Shown: in pieces, positions 7,899 through 14,733 of the stretch
Layout of the letters: the number at the start of each line of letters is the position of its first letter
Position numbering within the stretch: the first letter of the stretch is position 1
Source of the DNA: Terrimonas sp964445775
GTDB lineage: Bacteria; Bacteroidota; Bacteroidia; Chitinophagales; Chitinophagaceae
Direction: 5' to 3'
Assembly (NCBI GenBank): GCA_964445775.1
Contig: CAYUMH010000007.1
Span: 1-64,000 of the forward strand
Length of the DNA stretch: 64,000 bases
Position numbers and translations under genes: made by a program
Notes under the pieces: model-generated
Told to the model about the DNA's origin: nothing
The model's database searches: none
What the model saw: the letters and a program-made list of their open reading frames with translations, nothing else

Positions 7899-8083
7899 AA
7901 ATATATTTTTCAAAAATTATAAAAAACTACTCATTAAGGCTTTTTAGGTAAGATTAATAGCAGGATCATGTATAATTTTCAACTGTGGCTGATTAGCCTA
8001 AACATTGACTTACGTCATTATTTAGGTGCTGAAAAATCGGTTCCTTTAAGTATTGAAATAATTATTCATCAAATACAGGAATT

Positions 8084-8875
8084 ATGAAAAAGTTAGCGAA
8101 CAAAGTGGTAGTTATTACCGGTGCAGGTATGGGATTAGGTTTGGCTACTGCTATTGAAGCAGCAAAGGAAGGTGCTTCCCTGATGCTGGTAGATTATAAT
8201 GAAGAAAAATTATCAGAAGCGGTTACCTCAGTTAAAAAAGCAGCGGCAGATGCAAAAGTGATCAGTTTTGCCGCCGACGTATCCGACGAAAGCAAAGTAA
8301 AAGCCTATGTTGCCAAAACGGTAGAAGCCTTCGGTACTATTGACGGATTTTATAATAACGCAGGCATTGAAGGCCGCCAGGCACCATTGGACAGCTACGA
8401 CCTGGACGTATTTAAAAAAGTGATTGATATTAACCTGATGGGTGTTTATTATGGCCTGCGTTATATAATACCAGTCATGCAGCAAAAAAATTATGGCCGT
8501 ATTGTGAATGTGGCTTCCGTTGGCGGTATTCGTGGTGTATTGAACCAGACACCATATGTAGCCAGTAAACATGCCGTATCGGGTATGACCAAAAACGTGG
8601 CCCTGGAATACGGACGTTATGGAATTACGGCCAACGCCATTGCACCGGGTGCTATTTTAACACCGATGGTGGCGGAAGCTTTTAAACAGATCAACCCGGA
8701 TGATCCTAAAACAGCGGAGACAGAGTATGCCAAAGCCAATCCCGCCAAACGCCTGGGCCTGCCGGAGGAAGTGGCTAAAGTGGTGGTATTTTTATTAAGT
8801 GATGATGCTTCCTATGTAAGCGGACAGACCATTGCTATTGATGGCGGTCAGTCCGAAGTATATGGAAATGTATAA
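8084..8875 (+). CDS. SDR family NAD(P)-dependent oxidoreductase
   Basis: This 263-residue short-chain dehydrogenase has every hallmark: the nucleotide-binding TGAGMGLG near residues 12-19, NNAG near residue 90, a catalytic Ser in VASVGG with YVASK (Tyr and Lys), and the C-terminal VSGQTIAIDGGQS. The substrate cannot be read from sequence; similar proteins are annotated glucose dehydrogenase or 3-oxoacyl reductase. It begins a plus-strand block inserted between the two halves of the RNA-repair locus and ends in a strong terminator. Confidence 0.88.
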   Translation: MKKLANKVVVITGAGMGLGLATAIEAAKEGASLMLVDYNEEKLSEAVTSVKKAAADAKVISFAADVSDESKVKAYVAKTVEAFGTIDGFYNNAGIEGRQAPLDSYDLDVFKKVIDINLMGVYYGLRYIIPVMQQKNYGRIVNVASVGGIRGVLNQTPYVASKHAVSGMTKNVALEYGRYGITANAIAPGAILTPMVAEAFKQINPDDPKTAETEYAKANPAKRLGLPEEVAKVVVFLLSDDASYVSGQTIAIDGGQSEVYGNV

Positions 8876-8893
8876 ACCTGTTACCGGTTCCAT

Positions 8894-8928
8894 AAAAGCC
8901 CGTATCCTTTAGGGGGTACGGGCTTTTT
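8894..8928 (+). terminator. Intrinsic terminator after SDR gene
   Basis: AAGCCCGTA(T)CC and GG(G)TACGGGCTT form a GC-rich stem followed by a T tract on the plus strand, 18 bases after the SDR stop. Confidence 0.8.
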
Positions 8929-8978
8929 GTTACCTGTTAATTTAAAATATTGTCCTAATTTCCGCCAAAGAAAATCTC

Positions 8979-9995
8979 ATGCCGGTAAACAGGAATGCAT
9001 TGATCCGCTATCGCACTATTGATAAGTGCTTACAGAACAGGAGACGTAAATGGACCATCGACGACCTGATAGACGCCTGTACCGAAGCCTTATATGAATA
9101 TGAGGGTATTGATAAGCCCATCAGCATGCGTACCATCCGTATGGATCTGAATGCCATGCGCAGCGAACAATTGGGTTATAATGCGCCTATTGTTGTAACG
9201 GACAAAAAGTATTATACCTATGAAGACCCTGATTATACCATCACCAATATTCCACTCACCTCGCAGGACCTGAATACCCTGCAGGAAGTATCGCACCTGC
9301 TTCGCCAGTTCAAAGGCTTCAATCATTTTACGGAGGTAAATGAAATGATCAGTAAACTGGAGGATAAGATATATAGTGAACAGCATCACCAGAACCCTGT
9401 GATAGATTTTGAGAAAAACGAACTGTTAACCGGTTTGCAGTGGCTGGATATACTGTATAAACATATTATTGAAAAGAATACCCTCCTGCTTACCTATCAG
9501 TCCTTTAAGGCCAGGCAGGCCGGGCAGCTGGTTATTTATCCCTACCTGTTGAAAGAATACCGTAACCGCTGGTTTTTACTGGGTATGCATAAAAAAGATA
9601 AACAATTACTTACCCTTGCGCTTGACCGCATACAACAGATTGAACAGCAACCGGATGAAAAATTCAGGATTAGCAATGAATTTGATGCCCAGACACATTT
9701 TGACGATATTATAGGCGTGTCCCGCAGCCCGGGTCAAAAGCCGGTAACGGTAAAGTTTTTTACCGATCATCACCAGGCCCCCTATATTATTACCAAACCT
9801 TTGCACCACTCCCAGGAAGTACTGGAAAAAAATAAGGAGGGTGTACTTTTCCAGTTAAAAGTGATACTCAACCTGGAACTGGAAAGAGAATTATTAGGTT
9901 TTGGTAGCGGTTTAAAAGTACTCAGTCCGGCCTCGCTGGTGCGCAGTGTAAGCAGGAAAATAAGGCTAATGAACCTGATGTACAGCCCTGAGTGA
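8979..9995 (+). CDS. WYL domain-containing transcriptional regulator
   Basis: The protein has 338 residues. The N-terminal half starts with a helix-turn-helix (KWTIDDLIDACTEAL, then SMRTIRMDLNAMR at about residues 45-60). The C-terminal half (about 150-330) is a WYL ligand-sensing domain with LLLTYQSF, VIYPYLLKEYRNRWFLLG and DRIQQIEQ. WYL regulators often respond to nucleic acid fragments or nucleotides and accompany defence and repair genes. Because it sits inside the RNA-repair locus it is a candidate regulator of the three dyads, but this is an inference from position. Confidence 0.85.
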   Translation: MPVNRNALIRYRTIDKCLQNRRRKWTIDDLIDACTEALYEYEGIDKPISMRTIRMDLNAMRSEQLGYNAPIVVTDKKYYTYEDPDYTITNIPLTSQDLNTLQEVSHLLRQFKGFNHFTEVNEMISKLEDKIYSEQHHQNPVIDFEKNELLTGLQWLDILYKHIIEKNTLLLTYQSFKARQAGQLVIYPYLLKEYRNRWFLLGMHKKDKQLLTLALDRIQQIEQQPDEKFRISNEFDAQTHFDDIIGVSRSPGQKPVTVKFFTDHHQAPYIITKPLHHSQEVLEKNKEGVLFQLKVILNLELERELLGFGSGLKVLSPASLVRSVSRKIRLMNLMYSPE

Positions 9996-10054
9996 TCTCC
10001 CAATCCCCAGTTTGGCATTCTTTTCGCTGTACAACAGCGCAAATTAAAAAATAC

Positions 10055-10062
10055 TAGATTTG
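10055..10062 (+). promoter_or_regulatory. Bacteroidota-type -7 box (TAGATTTG)
   Basis: TAGATTTG fits the TAnnTTTG -7 consensus of this phylum and lies 33 bases before the lipoprotein ATG. A clear -33 TTTG partner is not evident. Confidence 0.4.
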
Positions 10063-10094
10063 CACTCAATATTTAAAACACAAAAAAGCTACAA

Positions 10095-10631
10095 ATGAAA
10101 AAGATTCTTGCAATTGCTGTATTTGCCACCGTATTTACAGCCTGTAACAATGAAGCAGAAAACAAAACAACTGCTGACGATACCCTGAAAGCAAAAGAGG
10201 TAACTACTACTTATACCAGTGCCGATGGCGATTTAACCTGGAAAGAAAGTAAATTATACATCTATAAAAACGGCGAATGGGTATTGGTAGAAAAAGATAT
10301 TACCCTGGCCGACGGAACAGTGATCACTGTAAACGGTGAAGTGAAAAAAGGCGACAAGGTCATTAAGTTGAAAGAAGGCGAGAAAGTAACAACCGTAGGT
10401 GAGTTTATTGACAATACCGGTAAAAAAGTTGCCAATGCCTGGGAAACTACCAAAGAAGGTGTAAGCGATGCGGCAGATAAAGTGAAAGAAGGTGCCGAGA
10501 AAACAGGCGAGAAAATTAAAGACGGTGTAAAAGAGACCGGCGAAAAAATTAAAGATGGCGCCGAGAAAACCGCTGAAAAAGTAGACGCCGGTGTACAAAA
10601 AGCAAAAGAAGATCTGAAGAAAAAACTGTAA
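10095..10631 (+). CDS. Lipoprotein with DUF6799-like domain and LEA-like amphipathic repeats
   Basis: The lipobox FTACN places the lipidated Cys at residue 17. Residues about 45-110 (KLYIYKNGEWVLVEKD, DGTVITVNG, KGDKVIKLKEGE) look like a small beta-rich domain. From about residue 120 to the end there are degenerate 11-residue repeats such as EGAEKTGEKIKDG, a Lys/Glu-rich amphipathic helix of the late-embryogenesis-abundant type. Such proteins are membrane-associated stress proteins, but the function here is unknown. A TAGATTTG box lies upstream and a bidirectional terminator follows. Confidence 0.6.
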   Translation: MKKILAIAVFATVFTACNNEAENKTTADDTLKAKEVTTTYTSADGDLTWKESKLYIYKNGEWVLVEKDITLADGTVITVNGEVKKGDKVIKLKEGEKVTTVGEFIDNTGKKVANAWETTKEGVSDAADKVKEGAEKTGEKIKDGVKETGEKIKDGAEKTAEKVDAGVQKAKEDLKKKL

Positions 10632-10650
10632 TACATCATTACAATCATAA

Positions 10651-10682
10651 AAAAGCCGGATACAATGTATCCGGCTTTTTTT
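10651..10682. terminator. Bidirectional intrinsic terminator
   Basis: AAAAGCCGGATAC and GTATCCGGCTTTTT form a near-perfect stem with A and T tracts on opposite sides. It can stop both the plus-strand lipoprotein and the minus-strand AAA ATPase transcripts that converge here. Confidence 0.8.
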
Positions 10683-10705
10683 ATACGTCTCAACCTTGCC
10701 TGGCA

Positions 10706-11845
10706 TTAGTTAACCAACTGCTCAGTCATTCTGAAACCAATGATCTCAGTTTTTTTAAGATTATCCACTTCAGTTGGATTAGCAATTTCTGCTATCGTCA
10801 TAGGCTGGGTTATTTTTTGTTCAATACCAAAGTGTCGGCTTAAGCTCTTCGCTTTTTCAATTGTTAACTTTCCAAATTCATACTTAGCTATCAGTCGTCC
10901 TTTACGCATAAGTGCGCTATCAATCAAACTAATGGCATTATTAAAAGTACAAATTATCTGAACATTTAAACAGTCACTTAATAAACCATCACTCAGGTTT
11001 AACAGGTTTGACACCGAAGAATCTTTATTTACCTTACGGTCCATGATTATATTTTCCGCATCTTCAATAATCACGATGGAATTAGGATTATCTATTAATA
11101 TATCAATAAATTCCGGATTCATCAGATTAGCAGCAACGGAAGGAGAAACGAACAGTACTTTCTTTTTCAGTTCTCCGATCAGGTGCCTCAGGTATGAGGT
11201 TTTTCCGGTACCCGGCAAACCATGTAATAAAACAATACCTTTATCATCCATGTTGTTCAGGCGTTGCTTTATCAACTTATCCACTTCTTTAAAATCATCA
11301 TTGTAAAACAAATCAATATCAAGAGAAGATGGTTTAATATCTAACCGTTTCAGATCAAGTCCGGAACCATTCAACGTTATTATATTAATTTCAAAATCTT
11401 CCTGTTTTACAGGATTTCTGAAATCCTTTAACGATTGAATAATTTCATCGGCCAAAGCTTTACCCCCGTTTGTATAAAACACTTTAGCAGCATCTGTTGT
11501 CAATTCAATAATAGTACGACTTTTCAAAACAAAGAGTGTCTTATTAAACAGCGATTTATCGTCATCATATGAAAAGTAACAGGATTGCAATATATCCACA
11601 ATCTCATATTGCAATCTGCTTTGTATAAAATTAAAAGCTTTGGATGCATCAATACCGTATATAGCTTGCGTACTGGGAATTGCTTTAAACCTGTACGAAT
11701 ACAAAGTTCTTGTATGAACATAATAATCGTCATACAGGTTATCCTGCACGCTGGTTTTACGGAAAAAGACATCCTTAAATATCACTACTATTCCTTTTAA
11801 GAAAAGCAAGAGAATGAGTATCAAAAAAATTATCAGTACAGGCAT
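10706..11845 (-). CDS. Membrane-anchored BCS1-like AAA+ ATPase
   Basis: The 379-residue protein begins with one hydrophobic helix (residues 1-24, MPVLIIFLILILLLF). A linker domain of about 150 residues has no recognised motif. The AAA core carries Walker A GLPGTGKTS (209-217), Walker B SIVIIEDAE with Glu261 and Asp262, sensor-1 FNN at 301-303, and an arginine-finger segment ALMRKGRL near 311-318. The arrangement and the RKGRL finger recall BCS1-type AAA proteins. It is the last gene of the minus-strand unit that starts with the tRNA array, so remodelling of an RNA or RNP complex at the membrane is a reasonable guess, not more. Confidence 0.72.
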   Translation of the reverse strand: MPVLIIFLILILLLFLKGIVVIFKDVFFRKTSVQDNLYDDYYVHTRTLYSYRFKAIPSTQAIYGIDASKAFNFIQSRLQYEIVDILQSCYFSYDDDKSLFNKTLFVLKSRTIIELTTDAAKVFYTNGGKALADEIIQSLKDFRNPVKQEDFEINIITLNGSGLDLKRLDIKPSSLDIDLFYNDDFKEVDKLIKQRLNNMDDKGIVLLHGLPGTGKTSYLRHLIGELKKKVLFVSPSVAANLMNPEFIDILIDNPNSIVIIEDAENIIMDRKVNKDSSVSNLLNLSDGLLSDCLNVQIICTFNNAISLIDSALMRKGRLIAKYEFGKLTIEKAKSLSRHFGIEQKITQPMTIAEIANPTEVDNLKKTEIIGFRMTEQLVN

Positions 11846-11880
11846 AATATCTATTTTATCAATATTTAAATTTTAAATCT

Positions 11881-12366
11881 TTATTGTACCACTTTATTGG
11901 CACAGCTGCTACTGGCAAAGGCATCCGGCTTGGCTTTAAAAGCAAAGCCCATTCCCATGATATAACCCATCGCTTCTTTTAAAGCATCGTTACTTTTAAA
12001 GTTGGGATTGGTATTGATGTCCACATGTAATTCCAGGTCTACATTAAACCGGGAAAAGATACCTGACAATTCGTAGGCAACAGCCACGCTCTTATTTACT
12101 TCCATCAACATACGTTCTTTCACCGGCATACGCCTGTGTTCATAGTCGTTGTGTATATACATAAAACCACCTTTCCCTTTGCGTACAAATACAATAACAG
12201 TAGCAAATTCTATCAGCCTGCCCTTTACCTGGCTATCGGTACCAATACATACTTTTAACGCATGACCCGCTTCGTGCTCACGTTGCAAGGCATTTGTAAT
12301 TTCTTCTGTAATCGGTATCCTGATCCGCTGACCGTTCAATTTCCGCCACTGTTGCTGCTGTTCCAT
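11881..12366 (-). CDS. YkuK-like (DUF458) RNase H-fold protein
   Basis: This 161-residue protein has CIGTDSQVKG near residue 40, IVFVRKGKGG, a conserved HVDIN block near 114-118 and KPDAFASS near the end. These mark the YkuK/DUF458 family, predicted to have an RNase H fold with acidic catalytic residues (Asp in GTDS, Asp in HVDI, Asp in KPDA). A nuclease acting on tRNA or RNA-DNA hybrids would fit the setting, but no member has a firmly known substrate. It is separated by 10 bases from the upstream basic protein and by 35 from the downstream ATPase. Confidence 0.75.
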   Translation of the reverse strand: MEQQQQWRKLNGQRIRIPITEEITNALQREHEAGHALKVCIGTDSQVKGRLIEFATVIVFVRKGKGGFMYIHNDYEHRRMPVKERMLMEVNKSVAVAYELSGIFSRFNVDLELHVDINTNPNFKSNDALKEAMGYIMGMGFAFKAKPDAFASSSCANKVVQ

Positions 12367-12376
12367 TGTTTTAATT

Positions 12377-13126
12377 TTATGTTTCTTTGATCATGTCCAA
12401 TAGCTGTATAAGCGATTTGTTTTTGTGGGGATCAAGTTCATTATACTTTTCTCCCCGGTACGGTCTGTGCCATCCATACTGATGGTAACCTCTTTTAATT
12501 TTATTAATTCGTTTTTTTAAATCGTTTCTTTCAATATAATCACTCAGCTTTGAGATATCAGATTCCAGTATTGTATCTTTTATCCTGGTTTTCTCGATCA
12601 TATTGGGTTTTACTTTTAATACAAACCGCCAGGGTTCAATAAATACATAATATTTTACAGGGGTTTTGCTCCATTTTTCTAGCCTGTACTCCGGATAAAA
12701 TAATTGCTGTTCACTTTCAGTAAAATTCAACCTGATAAAATCATACTCTCTGGGTTCCAGCAGCCGTTGTCCTTTTACTACATATATTTTACGGCCAAAT
12801 CTTCTGCGTTTAATTAAAAAATCTTTTCTGTAACTCCAGTCATTTGTATTGATCTTATCCAATATTGCCTGGTAAAAAATGGCAGATTTACTCCTTGCTA
12901 CATCTTCCCGCAGTACAAAAGATCTTTTCCATCCTTTTTGCACAGGAGGTAATAAAGGTTCCCATCCCAGATTAAACTTTTTAACCCAGAGCGTTGTCCA
13001 TTTTTTATCCAGCTGTATTAACTGTTTATCAAAATCTTCGTACTGCATTCTCTTTTTTTGCCGGGCAGTACGTAACCGGTATTGAAGAATGTCTTCTCCA
13101 AATGTTTTAATAAGTTTTGTGTCCAT
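12377..13126 (-). CDS. Unknown strongly basic protein, first gene after the tRNA array
   Basis: I do not recognise this family. The 249-residue protein is rich in Lys, Arg and Trp/Tyr (TARQKKRMQYEDF, FLIKRRRFGRKIYVVKG, LKKRINKIKRGYHQYGWHR), has no signal peptide or membrane helix and no obvious catalytic motif. The charge and composition suggest nucleic-acid binding. It sits 105 bases downstream of the last tRNA of the array, on the same strand, and 10 bases before the YkuK-like gene, so it probably belongs to the array transcript. A tRNA-binding role is an inference from context. Confidence 0.55.
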   Translation of the reverse strand: MDTKLIKTFGEDILQYRLRTARQKKRMQYEDFDKQLIQLDKKWTTLWVKKFNLGWEPLLPPVQKGWKRSFVLREDVARSKSAIFYQAILDKINTNDWSYRKDFLIKRRRFGRKIYVVKGQRLLEPREYDFIRLNFTESEQQLFYPEYRLEKWSKTPVKYYVFIEPWRFVLKVKPNMIEKTRIKDTILESDISKLSDYIERNDLKKRINKIKRGYHQYGWHRPYRGEKYNELDPHKNKSLIQLLDMIKET

Positions 13127-13231
13127 AATGTTTTAATTGGTTCCGTTCGAAAACTGTAATGCCATGATGGCATTTTTCTATTACTCATTATGAACTGTAA
13201 ATTCCTTTTCATGTTTATTATTTTATTGTTG

Positions 13232-13302
13232 CACGGGTTGCAGGAGTCGAACCTGCATCAGCGGGTTTGGAATCCGCCGTATTACCATTATACCAAACCC
13301 AT
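13232..13302 (-). tRNA. tRNA-Trp(CCA)-like
   Basis: The acceptor is ATGGGTT with AACCCGT (A1-U72 and one wobble), with D-arm GTAT/ATAC, anticodon loop TTCCAAA, T-arm GCAGG-TTCGACT-CCTGC and discriminator G. The anticodon stem has an A-C mismatch at 31-39. No CCA is encoded. It is the last element of the array. Confidence 0.65.
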
Positions 13303-13305
13303 GTG

Positions 13306-13381
13306 TGGTGCCTCAAGGAATCGAACCTTGATCTTTAGCTCTTCAGACCAATGCAAATAGAACCATCTCTGCCAAAGCACC
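13306..13381 (-). tRNA. tRNA-Phe(GAA)-like
   Basis: The acceptor is GGTGCTT with AGGCACC, the anticodon arm TTGGT-CTGAAGA-GCTAA, the T-arm CAAGG-TTCGATT-CCTTG and the discriminator A. The D-arm is unusual: GCAG with TTGC around a 12-base loop. The anticodon stem has two G-U pairs. Divergent but foldable. Confidence 0.65.
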
Positions 13382-13446
13382 ATTTGTTTGCCATAAATAT
13401 TGACTGATCACTAATCCTCATCATCGAATTCATTTATTGCAAACTG

Positions 13447-13531
13447 CGGAGAGCGCAGGATTCGAACCTGCCTGGGTGTTACCCCAACCTCAGCTTAGCA
13501 AGCCGGTGCCATACCACTCTGCCAGCTCTCC
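13447..13531 (-). tRNA. tRNA-Ser(GCU)
   Basis: The acceptor GGAGAGC pairs perfectly with GCTCTCC. The loop TTGCTAA gives anticodon GCU, and a long class II variable arm with GGGGT...ACCC fits serine. The T-arm is GCAGG-TTCGAAT-CCTGC and the discriminator is G. Confidence 0.8.
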
Positions 13532-13543
13532 ATATTGTTATTG

Positions 13544-13627
13544 CGGAGAGGAAGGGAATCGAACCCCTGAGCCTGATAAGGACCCACTGTTTTCAAGACA
13601 GCTCCCTCGACCAACCGGACCCTCTCC
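13544..13627 (-). tRNA. tRNA-Ser(UGA)
   Basis: Acceptor GGAGAGG/CCTCTCC, anticodon arm GCTGT-CTTGAAA-ACAGT, a long variable arm, T-arm AGGGG-TTCGATT-CCCTT and discriminator G all fit a class II serine tRNA reading UCA. Confidence 0.8.
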
Positions 13628-13655
13628 TTTATGTGAGTAATAGACTCACCTTTTG

Positions 13656-13727
13656 CGGATGAAGAAAGATTCGAACTTTCAACCTGTTGCTTAACAGGCA
13701 ACTGCTCTGCCATTGAGCTATTCATCC
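13656..13727 (-). tRNA. tRNA-Asn(GUU)
   Basis: This is one of the best-formed members. It has acceptor GGATGAA/TTCATCC, D-arm GCTC/GAGC, anticodon arm GTTGC-CTGTTAA-GCAAC, T-arm GAAAG-TTCGAAT-CTTTC and discriminator G. Confidence 0.85.
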
Positions 13728-13735
13728 GTTTGCGG

Positions 13736-13807
13736 AGTCGCGCAGAAGAATCGAACTTCTTTCTCCCGGTTTGCAGCCGGGTGCATCAGCCAGTCTGCCA
13801 GCGCGAC
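13736..13807 (-). tRNA. tRNA-Cys(GCA)
   Basis: The acceptor GTCGCGC pairs with GCGCGAC. The anticodon arm is CCCGG-CTGCAAA-CCGGG, the T-arm AGAAG-TTCGATT-CTTCT, and the discriminator U73 is the known cysteine identity base. Confidence 0.82.
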
Positions 13808-13818
13808 ATTCATTTTAG

Positions 13819-13892
13819 TTGGCCCGGTGAGACTCGAACTCACAACCCTCCGGTTAAAAGCCGGATACTCTACACAATTAAGCTACGAGCCA
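13819..13892 (-). tRNA. tRNA-Lys(UUU)-like
   Basis: The acceptor TGGCTCG pairs with CGGGCCA (starting U1-A72), the D-stem is GCTT/GAGT with wobbles, the anticodon arm TCCGG-CTTTTAA-CCGGA, and the T-arm GTGAG-TTCGAGT-CTCAC with discriminator A. A lysine tRNA starting with U is unusual. Confidence 0.75.
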
Positions 13893-13931
13893 GTATATGT
13901 AATTAATAATTAGTAATTAATAATTTACCTG

Positions 13932-14004
13932 TTGGTTCAGAGAGATTCGAACTCCCGTCTCTTCATTCGTAGTGAAGTGTGCTGATCCATTGCACCATAA
14001 ACCA
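13932..14004 (-). tRNA. tRNA-Arg(ACG)-like
   Basis: Acceptor TGGTTTA/TGAACCA, D-arm GTGC/GCAC, anticodon arm CTTCA-CTACGAA-TGAAG, T-arm GGGAG-TTCGAAT-CTCTC, discriminator A. A34 would need conversion to inosine to read all CGN codons. A copy of the same anticodon stem occurs in the Pro-like member. Confidence 0.75.
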
Positions 14005-14009
14005 TTTTG

Positions 14010-14080
14010 TTGCGGCTACAGGATTCGAACCTGTAATTGAAGCTTATGAGACTTCCGGGTTACCATTACCCCAAACCACA
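14010..14080 (-). tRNA. tRNA-Met/Ile2(CAU)-like
   Basis: The acceptor TGTGGTT pairs with AGCCGCA (two wobbles), with D-arm GGGT/ACCC, anticodon arm GAAGT-CTCATAA-GCTTC and T-arm ACAGG-TTCGAAT-CCTGT. It lacks the initiator features (1-72 mismatch, GC-rich anticodon stem), so it is elongator Met or lysidine-type Ile. Confidence 0.7.
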
Positions 14081-14087
14081 TTGCTTG

Positions 14088-14160
14088 TTAACCTGAACAG
14101 ATTTGAACTGTTAACCTTGAACGTATAAGGTTCCTGCTCTGACCATTGAGCTACAGGTTA
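14088..14160 (-). tRNA. tRNA-Ile(UAU)-like
   Basis: The acceptor TAACCTG pairs perfectly with CAGGTTA, with D-arm GCTC/GAGC. The anticodon arm is GGAAC-CTTATAC-GTTCA (closing G-A mismatch) and gives anticodon UAU, which is rare in bacteria. The T-arm is AACAG-TTCAAAT-CTGTT and the discriminator is A. Confidence 0.7.
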
Positions 14161-14207
14161 TTTTTAATTAATAATGAATAATTAAGAATTAAGAATTCAT
14201 TATTCCA

Positions 14208-14301
14208 GTACGACCTTCAGAATTGAACTGAATACCTTCACCCGCTACTTACCTCTCAGAAAGAAAGGGGAGTGAACATGTTACCATTACACCAGGCCGT
14301 A
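14208..14301 (-). ncRNA. tRNA-like with a 23-base longer anticodon arm (Glu UUC-like tip)
   Basis: The acceptor TACGGCC pairs with GGTCGTA, the D-arm is GTGT/ACAT and the T-arm TTCAG-TTCAATT-CTGAA. The anticodon stem TTCAC/GTGAA closes a 30-base loop instead of 7. Inside it CCTTT-CTTTCTG-AGAGG forms a second normal-looking anticodon arm with anticodon UUC. Alternatively the extra 23 bases are an intron-like insert. The discriminator C is atypical for glutamate. Confidence 0.6.
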
Positions 14302-14341
14302 TTAAGTTGTAATTGCTTATATACCTCTAATCCTTATTAAG

Positions 14342-14427
14342 GTTGACATCGTCCCAACAGTACTGTTGGGAGAACCCTGTTCCCCACATTCACAGTGTGG
14401 TACTTTACCAGATAAGCTAATGCCAAC
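14342..14427 (-). ncRNA. tRNA-His(GUG)-like with T-arm replaced by a palindrome
   Basis: The acceptor TTGGCAT pairs with ATGTCAA and is extended by G-1 opposite C73, the bacterial histidine identity pair. The D-stem is GCTT/AAGT and the anticodon arm CCACA-CTGTGAA-TGTGG (GUG). Instead of a TTCGA-loop T-arm there is CAGGGTTC followed by a perfect 20-base palindrome (TCCCAACAGT and its complement) at about 14352-14371. Confidence 0.6.
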
Positions 14428-14432
14428 GTATG

Positions 14433-14504
14433 CGGTTTGTACGGGAATCGAACCCGTAACAACAGATCGACAATCTGTGATGTTAACCATTACACCAACA
14501 AACC
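14433..14504 (-). tRNA. tRNA-Asp(GUC)
   Basis: Acceptor GGTTTGT/ACAAACC, D-arm GTGT/ACAT, anticodon arm ACAGA-TTGTCGA-TCTGT, T-arm ACGGG-TTCGATT-CCCGT and discriminator G as expected for aspartate. Confidence 0.8.
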
Positions 14505-14512
14505 ATTTATTG

Positions 14513-14583
14513 TTACCAGACCCGGATTTGAACCGGGAATATCAGCCTCAGAAACCGATGTGTTGCCGTTACACCACCTGGCA
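14513..14583 (-). tRNA. tRNA-Gln(CUG)
   Basis: The acceptor TGCCAGG pairs with TCTGGTA (U1-A72, the usual glutamine start), with D-arm GTGT/ACAC, anticodon arm TCGGT-TTCTGAG-GCTGA, T-arm CCCGG-TTCAAAT-CCGGG and discriminator A. Confidence 0.78.
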
Positions 14584-14587
14584 GTTT

Positions 14588-14651
14588 GCGGCCCGTGCGA
14601 GTAGTACACTCTTTTCGCAACAGGTGATAAACCCGCTGTGTTAACGAACCG
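14588..14651 (-). ncRNA. D-armless tRNA-like element
   Basis: The acceptor CGGTTCG pairs with CGGGCCG (two wobbles). The 5' half of the D-arm is absent: TTAACACA leads straight into an anticodon-like arm GCGGG-TTTATCA-CCTGT. A third stem TGCGA/TCGCA with a 14-base loop lacking TTCGA stands in the T-arm place. At 64 bases it is too short for a normal tRNA. It keeps the array spacing and strand. Confidence 0.5.
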
Positions 14652-14655
14652 TACG

Positions 14656-14727
14656 TAGTCTGTATGGGAATCGAACCCATATTACAAGAATGAAAATCTT
14701 GCGTCCTGACCATTAGACGAACAAACC
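14656..14727 (-). tRNA. tRNA-Glu(UUC)
   Basis: The acceptor GGTTTGT pairs with ACAGACT (G-U at 1-72), with D-arm GTCT/GGAC, anticodon arm CAAGA-TTTTCAT-TCTTG (UUC), T-arm ATGGG-TTCGATT-CCCAT and discriminator A. Confidence 0.75.
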
Positions 14728-14733
14728 ATTTAG

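Noticed and set aside
14208..14301. Group I intron in a tRNA gene
   Set aside because: The insert is only 23 bases, far too short for any self-splicing intron.
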